Below, piece after piece: positions 1 to 47,140 of a stretch of 64,000 nt of DNA. Source of the DNA: Perca fluviatilis. Taxonomy: Eukaryota > Chordata > Actinopteri > Perciformes > Percidae. The stretch covers positions 5,426,636-5,490,635 of the forward strand of contig NC_053134.1 in NCBI RefSeq assembly GCF_010015445.1. Reading direction: 5' to 3'. The position numbers and the translations under genes are program-made. The stretch's first letter is position 1. Each line of letters begins with the position of its first letter. The notes beneath the pieces were generated by a model, which worked only from the letters and a program-made list of their open reading frames with translations, had not been told where the DNA came from and searched no databases.

Positions 1-200
1 AAAGTAATAGTTTATTATGTTGAAAAAGTCATAGTATAGTATGTCAAAAGAGTCATAGTAAAGTATGTCAAAAGAGTCATAGTATAGCATGTTTGAAAAG
101 TAATGAAAAAAGTCATAGTATAGTATGTTGAAAAAGTCATAGTAAAGTACGTCAAAAAAAGTTGAAAAGAAGTCATTACTTTTTCTATGTCGAAAGAGTA
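1..200. repeat. short tandem repeat (about 24-30 bp units)
   Basis: Units built on AGTCATAGTATAGTATGT followed by an AAAAG run repeat about seven times with variable length. The array decays past 180 and may continue left of the window. It lies in a usp6nl intron. Confidence 0.75.
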
Positions 201-401
201 ATAAAAAAAAGTCGGATCTGAAGTTTGATCAACTGCTTAATCTGCTGAGGAAGGGGGTGTGATATGTTACTACAGCAGCTACTAATAACTAAAGACCTGC
301 TGTTTCGAAGGTCTAATCTGAAGAAAAACTAGTTTTGTGAGTTGAGACAAAGTCGGTAAAAACATTTCATATACATGAATTTCAAGTCAGTTGTAGGTAT
401 G

Positions 402-722
402 TACAGTACAGGCCAAAAGTTTGGACACACCTTCTCATTCAATGCGTTTCCTTTTTATTTTCATGACTATTTACATTGTAGATTCTCACTGAACGCATCA
501 AAACTATGAATGAACACGTGGAATTATGTACTTAACAAAACAAGTGTGAAATAACTGAAAACATGTCTTATATTTTAGATTCTTCATAGAAGCCACCCTT
601 TGCTTTTTTTATTAATAAGGGAAAAACTTCCACTAATTAACCCTGACAAGGCACACCTGTGAAGTGAAAACCATTTCAGGTGACTGCCTCATGAAGCTCA
701 TTGACAGAACACCAAGAGTTTA
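402..722. mobile_element. Tc1-like transposon end fragment
   Basis: The stretch opening TACAGTACAGGCCAAAAG at 402 is the terminal sequence of a Tc1-like family very common in fish. It continues through the usual terminal region and stops at a TATATATG run near 722. There is no transposase and no second end, so it is a decayed, internally deleted copy. Confidence 0.7.
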
Positions 723-860
723 TATATATGTATATATACACAGTATATAGGCATTTTTGTACATTAACAAGTGAATGTCATGCTTCAGAGCCCAGCAAAA
801 AAGTGACATGACACAGATCCAGAATGTGATGTATTAACTGGACAATAGTTCATAAAGTTA

Positions 861-35617
<34,757 letters not shown>

Positions 35618-35619
35618 CG

Positions 35620-36060
35620 GTCACAGATCAGCCGGGGGGGCGGGGGGGCAACACACCAAAAGACAACCTGAACTACCTCATCCCATCGCTGTCCCTATAC
35701 CCGCTGCCACACACACCAACAGACGGAGAGCAAATATGATCGAGAGAAGTGAGATCACAGAGTTCACAATGCTGCCGTTTGTCACTGCAGCTTCAGCGCG
35801 GAGAGACGGACAGACAGAAAATCTGACTTCAGGAGCAGGCCAGTCCCACTCGCAGCATTCCCCCACCCAAACACAACAACACAACAACAAGCTCTATTCA
35901 ACACATCAGAGAGAGAAGGGGGGGTTAGGGGGGGGAGAGAGAGAGACGGGACACAGGGAATCTCTGATGACAGTTTCAGGGAAGCTTGTTGAAAATGTCA
36001 CAGAAATGAAATGTTACGGACTGACGCTTGTACGTCTTGGTTTAATCCAAAAGCAAAAAA
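35620..36060 (-). promoter_or_regulatory. candidate upstream region of usp6nl exon 1a
   Basis: Directly upstream of the minus-strand start lie GC-rich G runs (35633-35648) and, further up, GA/G-rich runs (35905-35950). No TATA box was found. Assigned from position and composition only. Confidence 0.3.
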
Positions 36061-36065
36061 CAAAC

Positions 36066-36305
36066 GGTTACACTTTACTTGAAGGTATCTACATAAGAGT
36101 GACATGACACTGTCGTGAACGTGTCAAACATTATAAACAAGTCATAAACGTTTATGACATAACGCTTCTTTTAGTGTCATTCGTTTTTGTCATGACAAGT
36201 TATGGTTATGGTTAGAGTTAGGGTTAGGGTTAGGGTTCATGTGTGATGACTGTGTCATGTGTTCATGACTGTGTCACTCTAATGTAGATACCTTAAAGTG
36301 TTACC
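36066..36305. mobile_element. small MITE with GGTTACACTTTA ends
   Basis: 240 bp. Left GGTTACACTTTACTTGAAGG and right CTTAAAGTGTTACC arms are inverted over about 40 bp (TATCTACAT / ATGTAGATA). The centre holds a short TTAGGG-like run. Confidence 0.72.
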
Positions 36306-36368
36306 AAACTAATTTTGAAAACCTCTTTCTCAATGAGCATATTGTCCCACAGCAATGTGATTACTTAG

Positions 36369-36800
36369 TAGGCCTGTAACAATTATTACAGAATTGTCCA
36401 ATCGTAATATTGTGTAAGTAATGCCCGGTTCATCGTTTAACCGCAATTAATTGCTAACATTAGCGGAGGTCCCAAAGGAAAGGGTATGACTGTTGATGGT
36501 TTTGTCAATTTTATGTTCATTTATAAAAAAAAAATTTAAAAATACAATGTTTTATGATAATAAATAGGCGTTGTTTACTTCGTAGGCTCTGTATTTGTGC
36601 GATTACATTATCTGGGTCACATGACAGTGATATAACCAAAATATATGTCCCGGAATTCAAATCTTTACATTGTTTGAGGAAGTAATAAATAAAGAAATAG
36701 TTTTAAATTTGACTGAAAGAGACAATTATATTGTTAATTGCAATTATTTCTGAGACAATCAATTGTACAGCAAAATTTGGAATTATTACAGTGCTATTAT
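36369..36800. repeat. possible hAT-like repeat
   Basis: It begins TAGGCCTGTAACAATTATTA and has AATTGTACAGCAAAATTT near its right side. The layout resembles fish elements with TAGG-CTGTAAC ends; the right end is unclear. Confidence 0.35.
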
Positions 36801-37640
36801 TTATGTGACGGATTTAGCGATTGATACAACTCTGAGGACAAAAGAGGCACCGGCGAGTGTTTGACAACACACTGAAAAGGCAATATTACAAAATTTTATT
36901 TTAGACATTTATTTACTATTTTATTCATATATTGCGCTACTTTTGTGAACCCAGGACTTTTGTAAACTCATTTCAAGCACCAAAAAAAACCCTCAGAGGG
37001 TTAAACTGCTTCCAAATCGTCCATAAAAACGTCTTCGCTGCACTTCTTTAAAGTAAAAGCATAAACAAGTGGAAGTTGGAATGAGAGGGACAAACTGTCA
37101 TCCTGGGGGGGCCCAGGTTGACAGTTTGATGATAAACAGTTTCCATTAAAACTGCATTATGAAATGGACGTGATGTGCCATGAAGGCTCTTGTGATGTGG
37201 CGTATCAGACACAAGAGGCAGGGCGTGGTTGGTTGGGGAACGGCTGAAATGAGCGAAAGACAAAAAAAAGTGAAATTCTCCCGTCGTCTCGGCTCTATCT
37301 GCGCGCTGCATCGGCACAGGAAATATCTGCGTTTGTGAGGGGAGAGTTGGCAGATAGCACTTAAGTGCTGCTATCACTTCTGAAGCTCCAGGGTCACAGA
37401 GAAGATTGGGGGGGCTTTCAGATGCCATCTTCATTTTTTTTGGAAGTCCACTTAATTGACGTATCTGTTTGGGCTTCACTACCTTCAAAAGTGACTCCAA
37501 TTACGGTTTGTTCAGAGGCTTTCATCGCTCCTCTCTCCTCTTTTTTGTCAGCAGAGAGAGAGAGAGAAGTACAGTAAAACATGTTCCTGTAGCGGACATA
37601 TCGTTTTTACCCTGCATTTACTCTTTCAACGGTTGAAAAG
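36800..37640. other. intron (if exon 1b is real), nothing recognised
   Basis: The minus-strand frame at 37048-37500 (150 codons) has no recognised motif, average composition and no supported splice context, so I leave it uncalled. Confidence 0.35.
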
Positions 37641-37641
37641 C

Positions 37642-37700
37642 AGCGGTGGAGGAAGTATTCAGATCCTTTACTTCAGTATAAGTACTACTACCGCACTGCT
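37642..37700. mobile_element. hAT MITE fragment (GTGGAGGAAGTATTC family)
   Basis: AGCAGCGGTGGAGGAAGTAT followed by TCAGATCCTTTACTTCAG is the left end of the family complete at 35005-35510, cut off after about 55 bp. Confidence 0.7.
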
Positions 37701-37883
37701 AACGTTAGCTGTGTGGGGATGCCAGGCTTCAGAGCAGCGACTGGGGGGTCCAGAAGACTGGCTTTTCTCCAGATTACATGTAAATCACGCTCTCTTTGCC
37801 CCCCCTCCACACCACACCAAAACAGTGACAGAAAGTTGAGAGAAAAAAAAGAGGGACACGACACTGTCCCACGTGGTATCGAC

Positions 37884-38152
37884 TAGGGCTGCTCCCTCTT
37901 AGTCGATTAGTCGACTAATCGGTCGGTTTGGTCTTAGTCAACTTAGATTTCTTTAGTCGATTAGTCATGTTTGATGCTTTTTTCATGCTGAATGACTTAT
38001 TTCCAAGAAATGTACGAGCAAATCTTTGGTAAACACAAGAATTAAAGTGACTCTTTGCGGAGAAACTCAGATTTACAGATCTGTTGATTAAATCAACTAT
38101 ATCTGTATCGGTACCGACTACTAGATTTTTGTCGTGACATCCCTAAGCCCTA
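37884..38152. mobile_element. hAT MITE (TAGGGCTGCTCCCTC family), partial
   Basis: The left end TAGGGCTGCTCCCTCTTAGT matches, in reverse orientation, the complete copy at 63496-63927. The right part is diverged and no target duplication is seen. Confidence 0.65.
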
Positions 38153-41100
38153 TACGAAGAGAGAAAAAGCCATCTAAAAGAAGATTTAGGCCAAAACAAA
38201 TAAATAATCAATTGAAATGTAATTTGTCATATAATTAATATATATCAACATCAGAAGTAGAGGGCAGTGGACCAGCGGTGTCACACAGTGTTCTGTGTCA
38301 CACAGCGTTCTGTGTCACACAGCGTTCTGTGTGACACATGCTGGAAGAACATGACAAAATTGTAAAGACGACATTTTCTGACATCACGGTCAGTCTGCCT
38401 GTCTTCCAAATATCGTGTCTCGTTCTTTTTTTCTCTGTTTAACATTTTTGGTCCTTATGCAACTTAGCACTTATCTGTTTCCTGTTTTCAGTTCTGTATC
38501 AGAGATGCAAACAGGCAGTTTGGTGAGTGGGCGAGCATCCTGGCACCGTCGGGCAAAAGAAAAACTACCAACAAGCAGCAGCAACAACAGCAAAAAAACA
38601 CCTCTGACCTGAATGTTGCTGTGAATAAATTAACAACTGCAAAAAGCACAAAGCATAAGGCAAAACGGTCAGAACGTGAAGCAGGTCTTGAGATGATTCA
38701 AATATGTAAAAACACTGCAATAATATTCGTGTGGCATGAGGAGGGGAATAATGCTGTGTTCAAGGCAACCCGTAACCCAGGTTTTCACAACCTTCTACCT
38801 GTGAAAGTGCCCTGGAACGACAGTCAAACCCCTAACTTACTACCTGTGAACTCGTACCACATCGTTGTACTCCCAGTTACAGTTTTTAACGTCACACACA
38901 CTTAAACAACAATGGCGACTCCTGTTGATGCTGTACAGACGCCGGCGATTAATGGTGAGAAATAGAAATAAATAGACAACGTAAAGTAATTCTGCACATT
39001 GTAATCAAAACAATACACATACGATTGTGTACTACTACAGGTTTGGTTTATTAAATGAAGCCCAAAATATGTCAGCGACTAGAAATCGCTAGTATCAGCT
39101 CGCGCTAGCTAACGTCAACGTTAGGCAGCCGCTAGCTAACGTTAACGTTAGGTAGCTTAACCTGAACCTGAATGTTTAGCTAGCCAGCTTTGACGGTGAA
39201 TGTCGTGACTTTGCCTGGAACGCTACCAAGTCATAACTCGTAACTTACGGGCTAAAAATTGTGTCTGGAACGCAGCATAAGTTATATGATTTTCCAAATA
39301 GTAGAGTTTTACATTTGTTTAAAATACACTAAGATCAAAGTATCCGTATCTCCTCTTAAAATGGGCCTACTGCCGACTTCTGTAGGTGAGTGTTGCATTT
39401 TGGGTTGTTCGGAGCCTTTCTTCATGTCAATTTACAGTCTACCGTCAACCATTTGGTAAAAAAAAAAAAAGAGTGGATAGTGTCTCCCGATGTATTTACT
39501 GCAGAAACAAACCAGGGACAGACAAATGCAATATTAGAGGAGAGATGAGTAGAGCACGACAGCACCAACACACATTCTCACGAGGCAATTATTAATCAAT
39601 ATCAAAGTGTCTGTCAGTGGGCGAAACAGCCGCCTGGAAGATAATAAGATGCAGTCATATTGTTCAAAGAGGCTAGATGTGGGGACAGATCAGAGGTAGA
39701 TATATATATATATATATTATACAGGTAAATCCGTTCTATTTTTAAAATCACTCCTGCTGTTTAAATTATCTGCCCTTTCTTTTTCATTTTACCTTTATTT
39801 AACCAGGAAGAGACTCACTGAAATTACAAATCTCTGTTTCAAGAGTGTCCTGGCCAAGACAGGCAGCAGTACAACCACACATACAGTACATACAAACACA
39901 AGATACACAAAAACACTAGAAATATAAAACTGAAACAGCAAATCCTTCAAAGTCAACCACGATCCTAAACACATCTACAGTCAGATGTGGCTGCCTCTAA
40001 GTCAATCAACCTCCTCTTATAAAGACCAATGAGAGCAGCTCAGTAAGTTTCATGGACTTCTGGAACTTGTTCCATGTAGAGGGAGCAGCAAACGTAAAGG
40101 CCTTTTACACTTGAGCTGCATTTCTTGTACGACGGAAGCAAAGTAAGTGTATTATTATCATCTTCAGCAGATAGTTGGATGAAGCTCCGCAGCTCTGACA
40201 GACATTCATAGAAAGTCAAAAAAGTCACTGTTCCTCAATGGCTGCTAGTACTTCCTCGCTGGTTAAGGTCAGAGTCTTAGATCATTTCCTTGTTTCTCTG
40301 GCATGAAAACAACTCTCTTACTGCCATTTAACCCAGATTGGCAGCTGTACTGTATGAAACTTAACAAACCAACTATATTTAAACCCTGTCCAAGCGGTGT
40401 TTCCAAATGTCTATGTTGAAGAGGCTCGGAAGTGCCGGAGTAGTGCAGACAAGGCACGGGTGGCCCACCCCCTGAAATATGACTGTCCCCCCCTGCTATC
40501 CCCCAATCCATTGGGCTAGAGTGCTGTCAATCTGACAATTGTGATTTCCATTGGATCAGAGTTCTGTCACTTGGCTGCCTGTTCTGCCAATCTTCCCAGC
40601 TCTTGTCACATTGCCAATTAATGTTTCCATGACAACTATCCAAATGGACCACCATGGAACCAGCACTGGAATTGCTTGTTTTTTTAAATGGCAGACTGAG
40701 CTTATAGAAAATGTATTGTATTTGGATATACAATTTGTTGAAAATGAAAACAAGTGAAATTATTAATGAATGTGATAGTTATTTAACAGAATTACATTGT
40801 GTTGTTCTATCCTATCCAATACCCCCTCACCCCCTCCCGACTGATTATTGGTCTCCCCTGTGCCACCCCACTTGAGGCGTAAACGTAGCAAAATATATTA
40901 GTTTTTAACCAAAACATAGATGCCTTTGGACATCAAAGCTGATTGGTTCCTCTTTAGCAGTAGAAAAAGCAGATTCAATTTTCTGTGCGAGACTCAAGAG
41001 GACAGCTAGTGTTAATGAAATACTGCATCCAGGAACAATGTGTAACACATTTCTGTTTTTGGTAACCAGGCCCGAAACCGGTGCACCACACAGACAACGC

Positions 41101-41940
41101 CACTAACTCCCACTAATCTGATGACAGGAAATTGAGTCCAGAGAATAAGTTTGATCAAACGCAGCTGATCGTCAGCAGCCTGCGAGGCTGCACACGAGCT
41201 GGTGCCAACATCCTGACCGTCACCAGTTTGCCATTAACAAGACAGGGCAAGTCTGGGATGCGGGCACTGAAAAACAAGCCTGCACATCAAAGTGCAAGTA
41301 GTAGAGTTCAACTGAGTTCAACAGGCTTTAAAAAAAAAATAATGCTCCACTCATTCCTTTCTTTGAAGGCTGAATAAAGCAATTTCACCTTTTTGTTGTT
41401 GTCTGGTTCGTTGTATTTTCCTTGTTTCAGTTATACTATGTCATTTCTTTTGGCAAGCTCTTTTTATTGGTGCTTTTCACTGACTGTACAAAGTTATTCC
41501 AAGTATGTTCAACATTTTCTTACTGAAAACATGAACACAGGGGTACGTGTTTCTACCAGGACCTTGGCATGTAGGATTTGGGAATAAAACAAAACCGTGG
41601 TTGCACACAAGGCACTTATACATAAAGTCTAGCCTTAAGAAAGAAGAAAAAAAAGCTATAATGTAAGGCCACTTTGCTGAAATGTCAGAAGATCTGTTTC
41701 TCAATATAGTGGAAGAGTAACTGTACATGTAAGTGTCAACATGGAAACAGTCCTCTTAGCAGTTAGAACCAGCACTATTTAGGACACGTCCGCCACTGCA
41801 CAAAATGTCGCCTCATTCATGACGCCTCACAAAAGGACATAGCGGCGCACACTCTGACGTTACAAGATAAAACAACTCCCTTCCTACACGTCGAGACGGA
41901 AAACCTCTTCACCTTGGGAGGTGTTTCCAAAAGGTCTGGT
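38153..41940. other. long non-genic stretch with minor repeats
   Basis: Three near-copies of a 20-bp unit (GTCACACAGCGTTCTGT) at 38278-38335. Repeated GCTAGCTAACGTTAACGTTA motifs at 39100-39160. A (TA)n run near 39700. A CCTTTATTTAACCAGG repeat at 39788-39905. Frames such as 38621-38905 and 41132-41377 show nothing recognisable. Confidence 0.4.
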
Positions 41941-41954
41941 TTCAGTGACCTTTC

Positions 41955-42560
41955 GGGGGCTTTCACACCAGTCTCATTTAGTTCGGTTGAATCGCACTAG
42001 TTCGTTTCCCCCCTTGGTGCGGTTCGCTTGGGCAGGCGTTAACGCGGCAAAAGCGGACCAAACAAGCGTTATGAGAGGTGGTCTCGGTACGCTTTCAAAC
42101 CAACTCTGGAGCGGTTCGCTTGTGGTGAGAACGTGATTCTGCCTCGAACCGCACCGACTGTATATTTGTATATACTCCTCCAGTCTGAGCTAAACGGCTC
42201 CTGTAGTCAGGTGTGCTTTGCAATCTGCAATGCGGCAGTACACGCAAACTGTAGCAGCTTGAAATGTTTCTCTCGCAGGAAATAGGCTGCGGTCACTCGC
42301 ATCTCCGTGGTCAAACCGGCCGTCACTAAAATTGGAGACTGATGCCGGCAGAGCAGAGCAGACGTAGCAACGGCGCTCGCGAAACAACGTCTGATTATTT
42401 AAATGAAATGAGCTGGTTTGACCATGGAGATGCAAGAAATAGGCACTAGTCCAGAACACAGGACCTTCTTCCTGTATGTACATTCTTGGAGTTAACGCTC
42501 TTGCGTGGTTTGCAATGACGCATTTTGGTACACTTGGATTTGTGTGTGTGAAACCAAACC
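41955..42560. repeat. possible DNA element (GGGGGCTTTCACACC end)
   Basis: GGGGGCTTTCACACCAGTC on the left and GTGTGTGTGAAACCAAACCG on the right are partly inverted. The interior is GC-rich with CGGTTCGCTTG repeats. Boundaries and duplication unresolved. Confidence 0.4.
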
Positions 42561-42569
42561 GAAGTTTAC

Positions 42570-43370
42570 GAACTCATCAACTGATGCCCTGACGCCCTTA
42601 AACTCAGCTTGTGTGGCCCGAAAGTCCAAAACGCAGAGGAAAAGATAAGTTTAAAAAATATCCGCGGACTAGTCCTACAGCCACGTAGAAAACACGTTCC
42701 ACAACGACAGAGACAGTTTCACTTGTTTCAGCCCTTGCAGGCAGTTTTTAGGTAGCCGCAGTTGGTGAAGGACGTCCATCATATCAGCACACATTTCATA
42801 CACCAGCCTGAACTCAGTAATGATGCTTGAGGGGCTACACAGAGTCATTTGATACATAATTTAAAAAGACTAGGTGTGAAACAGCATGCAGGGATCAATA
42901 CATTCGGCTAAATCTGACACGAGCAGTGCAAAAATATAAAACAAGCCCAGATGTTCAAATAAAGCTGAGGCGTTTTTATTTTTTTTAGATCCAACTCCGC
43001 TCTGTTCTGTCATGAAGGCCGACGGCAGCAGTCTGAAGTGTACCGCAGCGTTGCCCTTTAGGGAGGACAGACAGGCAATTAGCCCGGCTGCCACAGTGCG
43101 GATGTCAGCGGGCAGCTTCAGCCCTGTAGCACCCGCTGAGCATGGACTGTCTGCCGCTCCCTCCCTAACTAACCAGCATGCGGGTTTTCCCCCTTCAAGC
43201 TCCGGTCCACACATAAATATAAACACACAGTCAAATATTACCTACGGAGGATTCACAAGCCGGTATGCAAAACACAAAAAAAAGTGTCCTTGTTTGAAGC
43301 TTCTGGCACAGCATTAAAATATGTGAGTGAACCTTGTTTCTTTTATGCTTTAGTTGAGTGTTAAGATGCT
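42570..43370. other. non-genic, nothing recognised
   Basis: Overlapping frames on both strands at 42870-43226 and 43012-43317 reflect GC-rich sequence without known motifs. Confidence 0.35.
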
Positions 43371-43372
43371 AC

Positions 43373-43374
<2 letters not shown>

Positions 43375-43438
<64 letters not shown>

Positions 43439-43450
43439 AGAGAGAGAGAG
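43375..43450. repeat. (GA)n microsatellite
   Basis: A GA run of about 60 bp, a short AATT break, then another short GA run. Confidence 0.96.
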
Positions 43451-43999
43451 GTGTATCAAGGCTGATGAATAATGCAGTGAGATACTGAGCTGCTGCTGCT
43501 GCTGACCAGGAGAAGTCTGCAATAGAGTCTCTCTTTTAGACTTGTTATAAATCCAAACTGCTCAGCAAAGAAAGACACATAACTCTATGATGGCGTATTG
43601 GGGCCATTGTAAGTTAAAAAAAAAAGAATAAGAAAAAAAGAAATAAATGACTTCAGAATTTATGAGAATAAAGTAGTATACATTTACGGTGAAAAAAAAA
43701 ACAACTCAGATATTCTCTGAGACCATAACATCTAAAACCTAAAACTATTAAAGGAGGGTCCGAGGTTGAGGCCTCGAGGCTAACTGCAGCTGAGCCACAA
43801 GTCAATATGCTGACAGATTTTTCTTTAACTTACAAAAATATGATTCGTCTTTTCCAACACATTCACATTCATACAGTGACTACAATTGCAATGTGCTGCA
43901 CCCTCCTCATGGGACTCACACTGGCAACATCACACCCAGTCATCACACTTCAGCACTGCATAGCATTGCAGTGAGTGTGAGAATCTATGCATGTGTCAG

Positions 44000-44000
<1 letters not shown>

Positions 44001-44063
<63 letters not shown>
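44001..44063. repeat. (TG)n microsatellite
   Basis: A pure TG run of 63 bp. Confidence 0.97.
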
Positions 44064-44065
<2 letters not shown>

Positions 44066-44417
44066 CAGTTTGAGGCCATCTCTAAATCTGCCTGCATTGA
44101 TCCGAGCCGAAAGAAGAGCCAAGGTGAATTCCTGTGCACGACTGATGGACGGAGATAAAGACGACAGCCAAATGGAAAGTGCGAATCGTTCCGGGGCAGT
44201 CGATAAAAGCAGCTGAAATCTCTGAAACACTCTCTCTGTTAAGTGTCTGCGCCTTTAGAGCTGATTGCACACACTTACCTGCCGTACAATGACTTTCACA
44301 CACTGGTCATCAATTCTAACACACACACACAGACACACACACAACGGTGAGAAACGGCCAGTAGTGGAAAAAGTAACTCGGATCCCAAACTTCCGTAAAA
44401 GTATAGATCTAATACCC

Positions 44418-46099
44418 AAGTGATGCACAGACTGCATTATTCAAAAACAAACCTGAGGCGTATCTTCCCTAGCCTGGTTGACACCAGACCCTTCTCAGTT
44501 GTAACTGAGAGTGGTTCATCCACAGCCCATTTCCAAAGGGGCGTCGCCAACGGCCGCCGCTCAACGCCTCTGGGCGCAATTGGATAGTCCTTCAACCAAT
44601 CAGACCAGCGATCCGGGTGACGCAGCGGCATCGACGGGTTGCTGCCAAGGGGGTAAGCTTCGCTTCAGAACTCAAACCTCCTATGGCGCCATTTTGACGC
44701 TACAAAGAGATCACCTCCCGTTAGCATTCCACTAACTAGCATACATTTTGGCGCCACTTTGACAGCGAAAAACTTTACATCTGAAGCGTTTAAAGACTCC
44801 ATTTGTCCACTGTTTATTTCTAAAGAAACACGACAATGTATAAAAGGCTCCATTACCTTGTACCTCACGTTATGGCTCCGTAGCAGACGCTTTTATAAAA
44901 ATAGGCTAACCATTGTGTCATAACCAAGTGACTTACTGTCGCACAGTAGAGGAATTACCGTATAGTACAGGAGAAGATCGCAGGCAGTTTGGACTTACGT
45001 TAGCTGTTTAGGTTTAATTACTAATGTTAACTAATAATTCAATCAATAATCATCAATAATTAGCCTGTGCCTATGTTATCTCCTTACATATACCTACGCT
45101 CTCCGTCTCTGTAAGATTGGGAATGATTGAGATTTCTCTTGGCACAGCTACCAGAAGACTTCCAACTTTCAGACAGGTTGCTCACGTCACATTTACGTTG
45201 TCTCTGTCAGTTGGAGGCTGCTCAGTAAAGCAAGTGATCACCAGAAAAGTGCTTCTAATATCCTTCACTGGTCTCCGTCCAGAGCAACGGGCACTGTTGG
45301 TCCATTTTATATATGTCAATGGTTGCTGCGCTTCGGTGCGAATGTAAACAAAAAGCTGCTTGCCGTCGCTGCGCTATCGTCATCGTCTAAAGCCCGCCTC
45401 AACGGTCGCGATTGGTGCCTCGATTTGGAAAAATTGCAAAGGGGCTTGAATGGGCTCTTGGGAGAGCAAATCTCAAATTTGCCGGAAGTTCGTCAGGATT
45501 TTCCCAGGCTACATCTTCCCATCGGTGTCTCCTAAATGTGACAAATGCCTTTCGGCTGAAGGATCACTAGCACACATTTTCTGGTTCTGCCCTACACTAT
45601 ATCATTACAGAGATCTTCAGGTGGCTCTCTAAAGCATACTCCAGAGACATTCGATCACGCGCTTGCCATCTTTGGTTGCTCTACAGGAGTTTTATTTACA
45701 AGCCACTCTGCATGTAGCAATGCTGGTTGCTAAGAAGCTCATTCTCCTGTCTTGGAAGTCTATCCATCCACCCTGTTTTAAACAATGGCTTAATATGGAA
45801 ATGGTGTATATATTATACAGATGGAAAGGCTGCGCCTGCATAAGGTTAATATGAAGAACAAACTCTTCTTGAGAATTTGGACCCGTCTGTATAGATGAGT
45901 AAGAGATGTATATATACTTTTTATCTATACATCATTCTACCTCACTCGTGATATGTTAAATATTGTCACATATGGTCTGAAAGACTAATGTTACTTTGCA
46001 AACTACATAGTAAAATTGTATGGTGGTGACATGCTCATTTGTGTGTTGTCACTGCTGTAAAATTAAAAAAAGAAAATAAAATATTGAAAAAGAAAAGAA
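44418..46099 (+). pseudogene. L1-type LINE, 3' end of ORF2, 5'-truncated and interrupted
   Basis: The frame ending ...NLRRIFP before the inner insert resumes at 45513 as IFPSVSPKCDKCLSAEGSLA then HIFWFCPTL. This is the conserved C-terminal zinc-knuckle-like region of fish L1 ORF2 (CxxC...HxxWxC). The frame soon stops at 45630. The 3' end is A-rich (46058-46099). Flanking copies of CTAATACCC (44409-44417, 46100-46108) are the target duplication. ORF2 normally supplies endonuclease and reverse transcriptase; only the tail end is left, so it is inactive. Confidence 0.85.
44470..45512. mobile_element. hAT-like DNA element inside the L1
   Basis: Ends TAGCCTGG and CCAGGCTA are inverted. ATCTTCCC occurs at 44462-44469 and 45513-45520, an 8-bp duplication as in hAT elements. 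Removing the element and one duplicate restores the L1 frame exactly. The 1043-bp interior has CATCCACAGCCCATTTCC and GCGGCGTT-type stretches but no transposase that I recognise. Confidence 0.8.
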
Positions 46100-46559
46100 C
46101 TAATACCCCATTGCAAAAAAAATACTCCGTTACAAGTCAAAGTCCAGCATTGAAATAGGAAAAGTACGTTATGTACCATCAGGAAAATTAACTTAAAGTA
46201 TTAAAAGTAAAAGTACTCAGTTCAGAAAAATCCTCACAGTCCAGTCCAAGTGTTTCATCGGCTAATCATGTCAGCTGTACTTGCAGGACGTGATATTGTT
46301 GGGTAGTTTAAAAAAAATATATATAATAAAACATTTGTGTTCAAAACTCAATTTGTAAAGTAACTAGTAACTAAAGCTGTGGAGTAAAAAGTACAATACT
46401 TCCCCCTGAAATGGTAGTGGAGCAGAAGTAGAAAGTGGCATGAAAAGAAAAGACACAAGTACCTCAACATTTGTATTCAAGTACGGTACTTGAGTAAATG
46501 TACTCAGCTACATTCCACTGCTGGTAATGGCACCAGTTTGGAGCTGGAGGCTGAGTGCA

Positions 46560-47130
46560 GGTTGGTTCGTGTTATAGCTTCCACTTGGAGCAGATTTAAG
46601 AATCAATTAATCATTACAACATGAATATAGTGGCATTACAGTTGTCACGGTAACAAACAAGACCAGTGGCAACAAGACTGGCAGCCTCTGCACTGTAGTT
46701 TATATTGGGCAGCCAATAGTAGTTTCAGTTTACTTTTACTATTCAATCTTCTTTATTTAAAACGTCTTGGTGTTTTAATTTAATTTCTTTATTTAATCAG
46801 GGACAGAGCACAAAAAACATTAGTCTATAAAAGAAGAGATGTCATGTGCCAGGTTATAGCAAAAAATGCTAATTTCCACCCGCAGTCCCTGGACAGGTTG
46901 ATGTTATACTTACAAAAATTCATAAAATATATACACAATAATACATGAAAGCATTACTTCACTCACATCATAAAAACACTCTCCACTTCAGGAATATATC
47001 ACTCACTCACAGTTTACATCATTCATATCACAGTCATTCAGTGCGTGTTTGGTATGTGCTGTATAAGTCTAACGTATAAGTGGTGTTGTTACAGAGCAGG
47101 TGTGAAGGTTGGGCATGTCTCTGAGTTTAA
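46560..47130. other. non-genic; retroelement-like tail
   Basis: TTTCTTTATTTAATCAGGGACAG at 46785 resembles a common fish repeat tail. Otherwise nothing recognised. Confidence 0.35.
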
Positions 47131-47140
47131 CCCCATAATA

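Larger units (their letters stand above)
44359..46523. mobile_element. hAT MITE (GTGGAA family) split by an L1 insertion
   Basis: The left part (CAGTAGTGGAAAAAGTAACT) ends at 44417 and the rest resumes at 46100, reading on to ATTCCACTGCTG. The break falls at CTAATACCC, which is present on both sides of the insert and matches the uninterrupted copy at 35005-35510 at the same place. Outer flanks GAAACGGC and GTAATGGC agree at 6 of 8 bases. Confidence 0.82.

Noticed and set aside
1..200. CRISPR-like array
   Set aside because: Units are of variable length with no distinct spacers, and the genome is that of a fish.
36200..36240. Telomere or ancestral chromosome fusion point
   Set aside because: Only about four TTAGGG-like units, inside a small MITE.
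37048..37500. 150-codon minus-strand gene
   Set aside because: No motif, no family resemblance, no supporting splice or promoter signals.
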